A stretch of DNA of 64,000 bases. Source: Alnus glutinosa. Taxonomy: Eukaryota > Streptophyta > Magnoliopsida > Fagales > Betulaceae. Location: NCBI RefSeq assembly GCF_958979055.1, contig NC_084891.1, positions 7,404,501-7,468,500 on the forward strand, read 5' to 3'. The translations under genes and the position numbers were made by a program. Below the pieces are notes generated by a model. It saw only the letters and a list, made by a program, of their open reading frames with translations. It was not told where the DNA came from and ran no database searches. Of this stretch, positions 12,402 to 23,300 are shown piece by piece. The first letter of the stretch is position 1; the number at the start of each line of letters is the position of its first letter.

Positions 12402-13073
12402 ATGGAAGTGGATAAATGCAAGCCTGCTCTTGCTTTGGGCGCTGATGAGATTGAAGTCTCTCAAATCCCGCGCCAACTCTCTGCTTCAGAGTCTGGCAGT
12501 TATTGTTTCAGAGTTAGTTGGGGCATCCAAAGAAAGAGATCTTCTATGGTTGCGTTCACTGAAGATGAAATGGAAGTGTTTGACATCCTTCTCCAGCTTT
12601 CTGCTCCATCCTCTAAATTGGAGCCTTGCCGCAATTGCTTAAGAGTTAAGTGGGGCATCTGGAGAAAGAGATCAAACCCACTTCCTAAACCTTTCAAAGA
12701 TGCAACCCAGGTTTCTTCCTCGCTGACCGAATCCCAAGAGAATATGAGAAGGAAGGAGACCTTGAAAAGGAAGTGGGAGTCGGGGGATTTGACGGATGAT
12801 TCTGACCACATGGAGGCTTTCAACTTGGGTTTGAAAGCAAGGAAACCGGATAATTGTCTGGGTCCACGCAGAGTTCTTGATCACCTCGTCCATTTTGACT
12901 TCCTGGCTCCCGGATTGGATATGAAGGTGGCTAACATCCCTTACGAGTCATTGGCCCAAGACTTCGATCTGAATAAGGCCATGGCTGCTCAAGCAAGGGG
13001 GAGAAGGTTTAAGATCTGCAGGGCCAAAAACTCCATCGCTGGCTTTGGACCACGCTCTGTGGTACCTATCTAA
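12402..13073 (+). CDS. Unrecognised plant protein with two internal repeats
   Basis: An open frame of 223 residues from the ATG at 12402; an upstream in-frame ATG at 12333 would add 23. I do not recognise the family. Two imperfect internal repeats are visible, each with an acidic EV segment, a leucine-rich stretch and then WGIQRKRSS or WGIWRKRSN. Basic patches (RRKETLKRKW, QARGRRFKICR) could be nuclear-localising. A plausible splice acceptor (TTTTCAG) lies near 12319, so the first coding exon could be joined to the 5'UTR exon ending at 9657. That would make the Pack element an intronic passenger. Expression and start are inferred. Confidence 0.45.
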   Translation: MEVDKCKPALALGADEIEVSQIPRQLSASESGSYCFRVSWGIQRKRSSMVAFTEDEMEVFDILLQLSAPSSKLEPCRNCLRVKWGIWRKRSNPLPKPFKDATQVSSSLTESQENMRRKETLKRKWESGDLTDDSDHMEAFNLGLKARKPDNCLGPRRVLDHLVHFDFLAPGLDMKVANIPYESLAQDFDLNKAMAAQARGRRFKICRAKNSIAGFGPRSVVPI

Positions 13074-13454
13074 GATGGTCCATAGCCAGCAATGAATCAT
13101 CCATGATTCATTCATCCATAATTATTTCTCTTTCTTTTGGCTAAAAAATTATTATTTCCGTTTTAAAAGATTCATTCATTCATTCATTTTAGTGGCTTAT
13201 TATTATTATTTTTTCCCCGGCTCAAAAAAGGACTCTCTTGCTGCATGTAGAGCATGCTATGAATCATTCATTCATTCCTTTTTCTTTTTTTAAATTTTTG
13301 TTCATTCTTGTATTTGCATGTAGGTCACACCATAAACGATTTCTAGCCCCTCCCCCCAAAGAGTAAAGGATATTTCACTTTTTTATTATTATTATTTTAG
13401 AACATGTCAAAAATGATTTTTTTTTTCTTTTGTTTTTTATTTTGTATTTTTTTT

Positions 13455-13525
13455 GGCGACATGGCCAAGTGGTAAGGCAGGGGACTACAAATCTCCTTTT
13501 CCCAGTTCAAATCTGGGTGTTGCCT
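13455..13525 (+). tRNA. trnC: Plastid-type tRNA-Cys, anticodon ACA
   Basis: A 71-nt segment folds as a complete cloverleaf. The acceptor stem is GGCGACA/TGTTGCC, the D stem GCC/GGC, the anticodon stem GGGGA/TCTCC with loop CTACAAA, and the T stem CCCAG/CTGGG. The sequence is of the plastid trnC type, so it probably arrived as a plastid DNA insertion. The anticodon reads ACA where plastid trnC has GCA; both would read UGU. No CCA is encoded, as expected for nuclear or plastid genes. Whether it is transcribed is unknown, and a plastid-derived pseudogene is the default view. Confidence 0.75.
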
Positions 13526-13609
13526 AATCATGTAGGCTGCACTATGAATGAATTATAAACCCCCCCCCCAAGAGAATATATATTTCATATATTATTTTTG
13601 TATCATTTT

Positions 13610-13654
13610 GGTGATATGGCCAAGTGGTAAGCTAGGGTGCTGCGGGTGTCGCCT
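13610..13654 (+). pseudogene. Second, internally deleted trnC copy
   Basis: Starts with a diverged acceptor and D arm (GGTGATATGGCCAAGTGG) and ends GGGTGTCGCCTAATCA, with the anticodon arm and part of the T arm missing. It lies 155 bp downstream of the intact copy in the same orientation. The trailing CTAATCA is shared with the first copy, so the two look like tandem duplicates. Confidence 0.75.
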
Positions 13655-15185
13655 AATCAACAAAAAGGTAATTTCATTCACTCATGTTTAGCTTCTTTCT
13701 TTTTTTTTTTTTTGGCTCTCTGTCTATGTATATTTCCTTTTGTATTGATGTTTACTTAAAAATTGGGGGTTGTGATTTCTGATGTAAATATAATATGGAT
13801 TATGGAGTTGGTATTTGAGTTTTGATATGCTTTTTCTTACAGTTGTTAATCAAATGAACTTTGAAATTAATAAAATTTGCATTTCAGATCTGCAAGCATT
13901 TCGTACCTTTTTTTTTGGTGAATAATAATTTTTATTAAGAGGATAGAAGCAAAGCTCTCGTACATGAAAAGTATACAAGAGAAGGCAAGTGTTTCGATCG
14001 ATCTTTTGGTTTGCTTTTTCTCTATATTTCAGTTTCCAATATCAAACATCTGGAATAATATAGAGGATCCCGCAAGTCTGAGGTTTGACAATTCTTTCCA
14101 TTTGGATCTTTTTGTTATCACTATATATATATATATATGCTTGAATGTAATTGGTCTGCTTGGTGCACTTTTGCTTTAGATTATTTCTTCTGGTTGTGTT
14201 GCTTGTAGGTTTGTACATATGAGCTCAGCAGGAGTTACCCAACCTGGAGGGCCTCGACTTGATCTGAGTAAACAACTCCTGCTGTCTGCTTAAACTAGGA
14301 ATTGTTTTTATTCAAGTTGAAGGTTTGAAACTAAAGCCTGCAAGCTGTTTAATAATGTGGGTATAATTTTTGAAGTTGAGCCTATTCAGTTAATCCATTT
14401 TTGGTATGCTTTTGCTGCTAACAAATTACCAAGCAGACTTTTGAATATCGATTATTCATTGAACTGCCAGAAGTTATGGTACGTTTGAGCAATTGAACCT
14501 TTTATAGTTTCACCCAATTAAATGACTGGTAATCATAAAATTAGAAGAAGATTGAAATATTAATTACTTCATTTCAGTTTAGGAGAAATGCTTACAAATC
14601 TGTGTTTAGTGTTTACAAAAAATATTGGGAATTAATAAATTTGTTGTTGATATTATATAAAACACAGTTGGCAATGTTTAAGGTTGCAGTCATTGACGAT
14701 TTAAAGTTTATATGTTGTTCTGACTTGTTCTTCCCAAGCTGAAATGTTAAGATTTAAAGGTAATTGCTGATTCCAAAAGTTAAATAACAGATTGTTCATG
14801 GTTTGAATTCAAGCTCAAAGGTTTCTGTTATCCATCCTATAATTATCTTCCTTTCTGTGTATTAATTTTGTCATCCCAACACGAATTATAAAATTGTTTC
14901 CTTATTGCCGTTTACTGTGAAATTGAGGAAATTTTTACTGAGAATGTTTGAAGTTAGACAGCAGATCCTTCTGTCAACAAAAGAAGTAGTAAATCCTTTT
15001 ACAGTTTCAAGAACACACAAAGTTGTAGATTTTTCTTATCCGAAAGATGGGATTTTGGTGTGATTGAGCTGAGAAAGACTTAGCTTTCTATTGTTGGAAT
15101 CATATTTGTTCTAATAATTTTGGATAAAACTTAATTGAGTTTTTGTTATTTTCCTTTTTATTTTCTTTCTTGGTTTATGCAATTA
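13655..15185. other. AT-rich intergenic region with a candidate orphan exon
   Basis: Mostly AT-rich with no domain. One short stretch at about 14210-14266 has a good acceptor (CTTGTAG), an ATG-led open segment (MSSAGVTQPGGPRLDL) and a donor-like GTAAAC. It could be a small exon of a gene I cannot place. Confidence 0.3.
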
Positions 15186-15470
15186 ATGCTCCGTTTGTTT
15201 TGACGTAAAATGGTTTCCGTCGTAAAATATTTTCGATGAAATCAATTTTAAAAAAAATTATTTTCTCGAAAATATTTTTCGGTGTTTGGTTCGCACGAAA
15301 AAATTACGTAAAGTGAAAATGCAACTGTTGCTGGAATCCGGCAACGACCGGTCGCCGTCGCCGGAATCCGGCGAGCAAGTTTGGCCGAATCCGGCCAAAA
15401 TAGCCGGATTCCAGCAGGACAACTCCGGGCCCGGTCAGATCCGGCCGGATCCGGTCAGATCAGGCCGAAT

Positions 15471-15660
15471 TCCGGCCATTTTGGCCAGATCCGGCCGGGT
15501 CAGTAGCCGGATCCGGTCATATCCGGCCGGATTCCGGCCATTTTGGCCAGATCCGGCCGGATCAGTGTCCGGATCCGGTCAGATCAGGCCGGATTCCGGC
15601 CATTTTGGCCAGATCCGGCCGGATCCGGTCAAATCAGGCCGGATTCTGGCCGGTTTCTGT
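15471..15660 (+). repeat. 62-bp GC-rich tandem array of CCGG/GGCC motifs
   Basis: The landmark TCCGGCCATTTTGGCC recurs at 15471, 15533 and 15595, giving a 62-bp period and about three copies with partial flanking units. The whole stretch from 15340 to 15780 is built from short palindromes (CCGG, GGCC, GGATCC). It stands out sharply against the AT-rich surroundings. Confidence 0.88.
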
Positions 15661-15888
15661 CCATGGCCGGATTCCGGCCAGATTCTGCCGGCATTCGGCG
15701 GATTCCGGCGACCGACAGTATTCCGGCTGCCGGATTTCGGCAGTATTCCGGTGGTTGGATTCCAACGCCGGCATTATTCCAGTGACTTGATGATGCCGGA
15801 TTCCGGTGCTGCCTATTTTCGAACGACCGACTATTGCCGGATTCGACCAGTCAAATATCAAACGTGCGTGTAAAGACGAAGAATATAA

Positions 15889-15937
15889 TTTTGGAAAACG
15901 ATTTACGGTTTTAAAAACCGTAAATCGTTTTCCAAAA
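15889..15937. repeat. Perfect 24-bp-arm palindrome
   Basis: Arms beginning TTTTGGAAAACGATTTACGG pair exactly with their reverse complement around a single central base, giving a 49-bp hairpin. It lies inside the TIR element, between the GC-rich array and the right TIR. Confidence 0.9.
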
Positions 15938-16064
15938 ATTAAAGAAGGTTTTACGGTCAAACCGAAAATGGTTTTCTTTGACCGTTATTTTCACCCCTAC
16001 CAAACACCGTAAAATACCGAAATCATTTTTCGGAAATCATTTTACGCCGAAACAAACGGAGCAT

Positions 16065-17456
16065 AAAGATGATAGGGGATTTATCTATCATCTTTGAATG
16101 TGAAGTTTGGTTGTTTTATTCATAGATTTATTTATCAATGAAATTGGAAGTTGAATCCTGAGTAAGAGGAGCTTCAAGAGGCTACATACTATTAATATAA
16201 ACAGCTCTCTTCATGCCAAATGTTTTCTTTTCTTGCATTGATATTTTTACCTCCGAAGTCAGATCATTATTTGTCGTAGACACAATTCGAAGATCAAAAA
16301 TTTGAATCAATGCCATTGTAGCTCTACTAATTATAATTACGCCCATTTGATAGAGGCAAAATTGTTCACATAATTCGAAAGGATTTGAAGTTGTTCCAAA
16401 TTGATTAATGAGGTAAACACTATAAAAATAGTTCTGTCGTCTAGTTTGATGGAAATTGTAATTAGATGCACAAGTACATCAATGTTACAACCAATTAAGT
16501 TTCATGTAGCATGATTTATTACGTACTCTTACTGTCATTGAAGAGCTATAGTTTTATTGCTTAAAGGGAAAAAAAAAAAGAAAAAAAAAAGGAGGGTTCG
16601 AGCTACCCAATTAGAGGAGGCCGTCCCTATGTAAGGAGAGGACATCACCCTAACCATATGAGAGGTAGTCGACAGCCCCCCCCTAACTACATGAGAGTTA
16701 GTCGATAGCCCCATTTAAGGGGTATTAGGATCCTCTCCAGTTCAGTTGAATTGGAGAGTATTCAGTTAGTTATAGTGTAGGGTTATTTTTGTAAAAAAAA
16801 ATATAAAAAGACAAAAATGTCCCTACATTTATAATTAACGGGAGATGATTTGTTTCCATTTGAAGGGAGTTGCCTCTCATAAAGTTATGTGGGGAGGCCA
16901 CCCTCATGAATATAACCTCCCTTTGTGAGGGAGTGACCTCTCTCACTAAATAAGGGACGATCTTTATAGGACCCGATAGGAATTCGGATCCTCTCCAGTT
17001 TGTAGTAGCTGGTTGATGGCTTGAATCTCTTTAAAGAGATCCAAAGCAAAAAATGAGCCACGTGTTCTCAAAGAAACAAAAAAAAAAAAAAACCCAAAGT
17101 TGTTTTCCATTTTGTCTTCTCCTCTCTCATTCTAGAACCGCAACTAGACCCCAAGAACCAAAACCACCATAGAGTCGCCACACAAGACCTGCCAGAACCA
17201 CCGCATAACCATTGCTACCCAAGACCCATATCCGTCCACGCTCCAGCTCCAATCTTGCATAGAGCCACCGCTGCCCAAGACCCACAGCACAACGATTTGC
17301 GACGTGGGCTAATTACAAATCAGGTAAACCATGTGGGCTAACTTTGCATTGTTTTTCCTACTTACAAGCACCGGAAGTTCTCAAATCTTTTCAATATGGA
17401 TAAAATCAAAAGTGAAGGAAAAGTTGAAAATATTCAAATGTTGGGATACTCATTTA
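16065..17456. other. Intergenic DNA, no gene seen
   Basis: AT-rich sequence. Between about 16590 and 17000 there are short internal repeats (GAGAGTTAGTCGATAG-like, and GGATCCTCTCCAGTT at about 16729 and 16986), suggesting another decayed repeat element. No domain is visible. Confidence 0.4.
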
Positions 17457-17982
17457 GGATAATTGCATCACTGATAATTGGGATTGGCCTAAATTACAAA
17501 TCACTCCCTGTGATACAAAAAGTTCATAGAGGGTCCCTGTGGTAAAATATTTAATTATGAATCACTCCCTGAACCCGTTTTCCGTCCACCAAGTTAACAG
17601 ATTCTGTTAGTTTGTCAAGTCATACCTAATAGAAAATCGACACGTGGCCACCCTAGGCCTAGGGAGGCTGTGCGCCACCCCCAGACGTGGCCTAGCCACC
17701 CCCGGTAGCCACCCCTTTGCTATTTTCTAAATTTTTTTTAAAAAATAAAATATTTTTTAAGTTTTATTTATTCATATTTTTTTATTGTAATTAACACGTG
17801 TCAATTTCTTATTGGGTATGGCATAGCAAACTAACGGAATCTGTTAATTTGGTGGATGAAAAACGGGTCTAGAGAGTGGTTCGTAATTGTAGTTTACCAC
17901 ATAGATCCTCCATGAACTTTTTATACCATAGAGAGTGATTTGTAATTTAGGCCAACCCAAAAAATCAATGGTGTAATTATCC
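17457..17982. mobile_element. Long-TIR MITE
   Basis: A 526-bp element with inverted arms of about 190 bp. Landmarks in the left arm are GGATAATTGCA, GGCCTAAATTACAAATCACT and AACAGATTCTGTTAGTTTG, all mirrored on the right. The middle is a short stretch of CCACCCC-type repeats. No coding capacity. Related half-copies occur near 30190-30480 and 39330-39490. Confidence 0.85.
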
Positions 17983-18248
17983 CTACTTATTTTAATGAAA
18001 TAAACTAACAAATGGCAAGGGATGGAGAGGTTCTTGAGAAACCTTAGCTGTCCAATGGAGGGGGGTAATTTTTATGTTTAAATAGACTTGAGAAGCCTGG
18101 TAAATTTCAATGATGAAAAAAGTCCACTGTATAGTCTGTATTCATCGACGATGAGAGTCATTTGAAAGAGGGATTTCCGAATAGGCCTTCACTTTCCATA
18201 GTGGTTTAGTTTCAAGAACACACATGAGAAAAAAAAAAGAAAAAAGAT

Positions 18249-18260
18249 AAAAAAAAAAAA
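18249..18260 (-). terminator. Pol III oligo-T terminator of U3 gene
   Basis: On the minus strand the U3 coding sequence runs directly into twelve consecutive T residues. This is the expected stop signal for RNA polymerase III, which transcribes plant U3. Confidence 0.85.
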
Positions 18261-18486
18261 GTAGGTAGTCGGAAGTCTGTCAGACAGACGTGCGACCATC
18301 CCAGCCACGATCATGGCTGAGTACGCGATCCTCTACTGCATTAATGGCCCAAGGGCCACGACGCTGTCAATCACGCTCTGATCGCACAGCCATGATTCGT
18401 CAACCAGACTTAGGTTCCTGTCTCCTTAGAACTCAAGGATACAGAGGTACGAGCCTATAGAACAGATCCTGTTCAAGTAAGGTCGT
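18261..18486 (-). ncRNA. U3: U3 small nucleolar RNA
   Basis: The minus strand begins ACGACCTTACTTGAACAGGA and continues TCTGTTCTATAGGCTCGTAC, the conserved 5' domain (box A' and A) of plant U3 snoRNA. GAGCGTGATTGACAG matches box B, and GTCTGACAGACTTCCGACTA is the conserved 3' end with box D. The length of about 226 nt fits plant U3. U3 guides early pre-18S rRNA processing in the nucleolus. The transcription start is set at 18486, with a TATA box about 25 nt upstream and a USE upstream of that in Pol III spacing. All promoter and terminator elements are present, so it may be functional. Confidence 0.93.
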
Positions 18487-18509
18487 ATCCTCTTGCATAA
18501 CAACCGAGG

Positions 18510-18552
18510 TATATAAACAGCTTTCCTATTTCATCATTTTCCGATGCGGGAC
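18510..18552 (-). promoter_or_regulatory. U3 promoter: TATA box and USE in Pol III spacing
   Basis: TATA (TTTATATA, 18517-18510) and an upstream sequence element GTCCCGCATCG (18552-18542) are about 24 nt apart. In plants that shorter spacing specifies Pol III snRNA-type genes, whereas about 34 nt specifies Pol II. The USE has one substitution from the RTCCCACATCG consensus (A to G). Confidence 0.88.
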
Positions 18553-18616
18553 GCATCAAGACACTTAGACTTGTACGCGCTTTCCTAATGTTACTTTCTT
18601 CTCCTCCTTTTGTTAC

Positions 18617-18627
18617 CGATGTGGGAC
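18617..18627 (-). promoter_or_regulatory. Second USE, exact consensus
   Basis: GTCCCACATCG on the minus strand matches the plant snRNA USE consensus exactly. It lies about 130 nt upstream of the U3 start. It is too far away for Pol III spacing with the visible TATA box, so it is either an accessory element or a relic of a duplicated promoter. The retroposon insertion begins 34 bp further upstream. Confidence 0.75.
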
Positions 18628-18660
18628 GGATGACTATTTCCTCATCTAAACACATTGTTT

Positions 18661-19588
18661 TTTTTTTTTTGTCTTTTTTTTGGGAATTAATAGCATGTGC
18701 TATTATAAATTCTAAAAGCCAAAGGCTTACATAGTGAGAAATGAGGGACAGACCCCCAACACTCTTAAGCCAAAAGGATTTGACTTAAAAAACAGCTGCC
18801 TATGCAGAATTCCAAATTTTACTAAAATTACAATAAAGCTCCCATTACAAAGAAAATTTTAATAAAATTTGAGTCATACATAAACAAATTGTACATAGAA
18901 ACTAAGGAATACACCACATCTAACAGAAAAATCAACCCAAGTCAGCGGAAGGGCATTGTCATCGCCGGAGTCCGGTGCGTGTACGGCATGCGCCTCCACT
19001 GGAGCTACCAAACAACAGATCGGCCCTCCTGTGTCCGGGTGCCACCTTTGCACGGCGAAAAGAGGCGGAGCGTGACCGTCATGCGCAGCTCAAAGAGAAG
19101 ACTTCCCTGGCTCATGACAGCCACGCGCCGGTCACTAGTAACCCCCACGGCCGAAGCAATCAACGGCAGAACTAGAAAACACCGGTGGACCCATCTGAGT
19201 GGCGCGTGTCTCTCAGAAGCCGATGGATAAGCGTAGATCTAGCATCAAAATTAGCTAAAACACAAAGTCCGGAAACGCTCCACCAGCGACACGAACGATA
19301 ATAAAATCTCCCCACTGGACGCCTCAAGATGAACCTCCTGTCAGAGAAATGAGAAGAAGAAGAAGAAAAACCAACTAAAACCAACACAAACTCCAAAGCC
19401 CATAAAAGACTCGGAGAAAACAAAAGCTCCACAACCCTAATGGCCGGGAGAAATCTACCTCCACTGGTACACACTATGGAGGAACAAAAAACTCCATAGC
19501 CCTAGAAGGCTAGGAGGCCCCACCACCGGGGAAGGGAGGCGTAGAACCTCCCTTCCCGGCGAACATCAAACCAAAAAAGAACTCTCTC
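18661..19588 (-). mobile_element. LINE-like retroposon with 16-bp target-site duplication
   Basis: Flanked by the direct repeat TCTAAACACATTGTTT (18645-18660 and 19589-19604). The minus-strand 3' end is an A-rich tail, seen as T-runs at 18661 and following. At 928 bp it has a C/G-rich 5' part and an AT-rich 3' part with no intact ORF, resembling a LINE 5'-UTR plus 3'-UTR derivative. It inserted upstream of the U3 promoter, leaving both USEs and the TATA box intact. Confidence 0.85.
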
Positions 19589-19604
19589 TCTAAACACATT
19601 GTTT

Positions 19605-20099
19605 TCATGGGCCTAAGTTCTCAAAGAAAGAATCATGCATTGCGAGGTGTTTACTGAGGCCCGACTTGCTTCTTGATGTACAGAATACTTAAACATATAC
19701 TAAACTAAAATAAACACATTTATATCCACCTAGAATATCTTATGAATGGCAGCAATAATAATAATAATAATAATAAAACACTTATATTTATACATATTTC
19801 TCTTTATCATCAATGTATTTGAATGAGTAATGCCATAAACTACAGTTTTATTTCACAGTTATATCACAAAAATGATGTGGGAGTCCCATCCAACCCTTAG
19901 ATCAATCATTGCTAAAAAAAAATCCGAAAATTTGATAAGATTTGAACACCATTTTTTTTGTAAGATAATTATGAAATACAAATATAGTATATAACATTAC
20001 TCTTTTAAATGTTTGACAATATTATGTTATATGATGTCGGCCCAACCATTGACCCAGTTACCAACCCATTCGATCATAACAATATTCAGTCTGGGGTCA
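19605..20099. other. Intergenic, AT-rich, no gene seen
   Basis: Contains an ATA microsatellite near 19750 and short AT-rich repeats only. Confidence 0.4.
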
Positions 20100-20127
20100 C
20101 TATCTGATAATAAATATTGACTTCTAA
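20100..20127 (-). repeat. Severed end of copia LTR with its target-site duplication
   Basis: CTATC (20100-20104) is followed by 23 bases identical to the left end of the LTR at 37092 (TGATAATAAATATTGACTTC and on). The same CTATC follows the right end of that LTR at 38196-38200. This is therefore the outer tip of the 3' LTR, now separated from the rest (32474-33543) by about 12.3 kb. Confidence 0.85.
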
Positions 20128-20368
20128 GAATTTTGGGTTGATTCTCTTTTGGTTTAATTTTGTAAATTTTTTGGTATTTGTGCGGGGTGCTACATTCGGC
20201 CACCTCTTGGCTAGCCATAGGAGGTAGCTTGAGCTACCCCTATGCCAAAACTGGGGTGACCGGCCACTCCCAATTTCTTGTTCCTGTTCTTATATATATA
20301 TATATATAATTTAGGTTATTTATTTATTTTATTTTTATTATTTGTTGCAACCTACGTGGCATTAAAAG
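20128..20368. other. Start of DNA nested in copia LTR
   Basis: AT-rich with a short CACC/GGTG-rich stretch like the middles of the long-TIR MITEs in this window. It ends with the 8-bp target site ATTAAAAG of the hAT element. Confidence 0.4.
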
Positions 20369-23300
20369 CAGGGGCGGAGGCATGTTGGAGGGTGGGGGGG
20401 CCATGGCCCCCCCCCCCAAAAAAAATTGATTTCTAATTTTTTTTTTTTTTTTTGGGTTAATACACTGATGGCCCCTACAAAAAAATAATTCAACCCCCCC
20501 TAATTTTTTTTCTTAAAAAAAAAAAAAATTATCCTCAAACCTCAGTGTTGTATTTCAGGCACTTAAATCTTACAAAAAAAAAAAAAATCATAATAATAAT
20601 AATTAAAGAAAAAAAAAAACCCAACAACAGCAGCAAACCATACCAAAAACAAGGAAAAAAAAAAAAAAAAAAAAAACCACAGCTACGCAGTGCGCAGCAG
20701 ATAGGTCCTAGGAAAAAAAAAATAATATCAACAGACGCCGCAGACATGAGACAGCAATCAAATCCTCTCCACACGGCAAATGAAATCACTGAAATGTCAA
20801 TCAAAAAAATTCACACTTCACAAGAGAAAAGGGGGCAAATTCATCTGCTTTTCAGTTTTCAACTCACTCAAATTTTTCTCACCAACTCTCTGTCAAGTAT
20901 CACCCAAACTCCAAGAAAAAGAAAAAAAAAATGCTGTAGTTCAGTCCCGAAAATACCGAGAGGTCAGAGGGGAGAGAACTGAGATATGAGAGGCTGTGCA
21001 TCCACCGTCTTCCACGCACCCAACGCTGCGTCGCACCACCACCAGCGTCTGGCCCAAGCTGTCCATCTAGCCTCGAGACACTGGCTTCTGTCACCGTGAG
21101 ATACTGAACGTGAGTTATCTGCTCTATGCCATTTTTTTTCTATGTTGTGTAGCCTGTGTTTGAGAGAGGCGTGAGATGAAGAATTTTTTTGATTGACACT
21201 GAGGCTGATAGTCTGAGACTTTGAGGGAGGCATGAGGGGAGAAATGAAATTGAGGAAATGAGGATAATGAAATTAGGAATATTGTCATTTGTGGAAGCTG
21301 CATGATAGAACTTAGAAGGTCCTAGAAAGTGTGAATCAGAAAAATTAAAAACCCACTTTGACTTCAATGTTTTGATGTGTGGCCATGTGGGACTATCAGA
21401 CCATGGGTGGGATCGTGGGGACTGGGGAGACCGGAAGAGAATTGAGAAATGTGGTAAATGCCAAATGGTAATGTATTTTGTTTGTTGTGGACATGTGGTG
21501 GAAGTTTTTTTTTTTGATGAAAAGATTCATTCTTTTCAAAAGAGACCAATGAACTTGTTAGAAGTTCTAGAACGTTTTGATTTTAGAGTTGAGATTTATT
21601 TTTTATTTTTTTAGGAATCAAATTATTAAAATTTCAAATATGATTATGTGATTAATGTAAGAAAATAATCAATTAATAAAAAATGCTTTGTTAATATTTA
21701 TCTTTGAATGATAAATTTTTTTTTATATTTGTTTTTATTATTATTATTATTTTTTTTTTTCAGTATTTAGTCTAGATAAAATTCTTAAGAAGCTTACAAA
21801 ATAAATACAAAAAAGAAAAAGAAAATTAAGTATGCATTTTTTTTTCTTTTATTGTGTTCCATAATTTTTTTTCTAATTTTTTATTTTTTTTTATTATTAT
21901 TGGTTTGCAGCATTCAACTAACACATTATTGTCTTTGATTTGTTTTCAAGAAACTCCTTAAGCTCAAGATAACATTGCTTCACTGAAAGGTACTCATTTT
22001 TCTCGTACTCTATTAATTGTACTTAGTTTATTTGTCAAGTATTTTATATTTTTTTGTGTTTACTATTTTGGCTAGATTAAGATTTTTAATAGTTGCTTTG
22101 ATTATTGATTTTTTTTTTCTTCTAATTTGATGGGTTTTTTGATTTAGTTAATTTTACATTGCTTTTTTGGTTGTTAATGCTAATAAGAACTATTATAAGT
22201 AAAAAAATTCTAATAAAAATCTTATATTTCTAGGTACTTTTTGGTTAATTTATTAATCTATAAATTTTTCTTACAGCTTAGAAAAATATGAGCAGACCAA
22301 AAACAATCGATTCATTCTTTAAGAAAAAATATGCGAGTCATTTAGAGGTTAATAGTGATACACCTTTAAATAGACCGTTAGCGCGCAACGGATCTTAATG
22401 CTTCAGTGACTGATGAACGGCCTTCCAAATGTTCAAGAATCCTTCTTGAAAAAATTGATGCCACCTCTTTGCAACGTGATCCAGGAAAACGTCAGCAAAT
22501 ATGGGAATTTCCTGTAAACTTACAAGATGAAATGCGACGTGCTTATCTTAGAGCTGTCCCATGTCAACGTATTCTTAAACCTACAGAATACCCAGTTTCA
22601 GGATCGGAGAATCATCGTCGTCGATTTCAAGCTTCTTGGTTTCAGACATACTAAACTTGGTTGGAGTATTCGGAATCAAAGGATGCTATCTTTTGTCATC
22701 CATGTTATATTTTTCTAAGAAATCAACAGGCCGTCCAGGATCAGATGCATTTACAGTGAAAGGTTTTAAGAATTGGAAAAAGGTGAACGATGGAATGAAT
22801 TGTCCTTTACTGGGGCATGTGGGGACAGATCAAAATTCACCACATAAAATTGCTGTGAAATGTTGTGAAGATCTGAAGAATTATTCACGGCATATTGGCA
22901 AGTTGATTGAAAAACAGTCATCACAAGAAATAGAGAATAATCGATTGCAGCTCAAAACCTCAATAGATAGTGTTCGATGGCTAGCATTCCAAGCATGTGC
23001 ATTCAGAGGTCATGATGAAAGCTCCGACTCAAAAAATCAAGGTAACTTCATTGAATTGATAAAGTTTTTAGCAACTTTTAATGATAAAGTTGATGGAGTT
23101 GTGTTGACAAATGCTCCACGGAATGCCAAATATACATCACCCTAAATTCAAAAAGAAATTTTGCATATCTTTGCAACTAAAGTGCTAGATGTGATTCGCA
23201 AAGAAATTGAGGATGCTAAATTTTGCATTCTTGTTGATGAAGCTCGGGATGAGTCAAAAAGGGAGCAAATGGTAATCATTTTGAGATTTGTTAATAAAGA

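Larger units (their letters stand above)
15186..16064. mobile_element. TIR element with internal GC-rich array
   Basis: Ends are inverted repeats: ATGCTCCGTTTGTTTTGACG at the left, and the reverse complement of ATGCTCCGTTTGTTTCGGCG at the right. Similarity continues inward through GTAAAATGRTTTCCG. There is no transposase. The interior is a GC-rich repeat array (about 15340-15780) and a perfect palindrome. No exact target-site duplication was found. A 195-codon frame across it is repeat-driven, not a gene. Confidence 0.75.

Noticed and set aside
15286-15873. 195-codon open frame across the GC-rich array
   Set aside because: It is made of tandem CCGG-type repeats and shifts with the repeat unit. 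No domain is visible.
15186-16064. Target-site duplication for the GC-rich TIR element
   Set aside because: Flanks at several possible end positions do not match exactly.
20545-20982. Lysine-rich open frame
   Set aside because: Produced by A-runs in the hAT element's non-coding arm.
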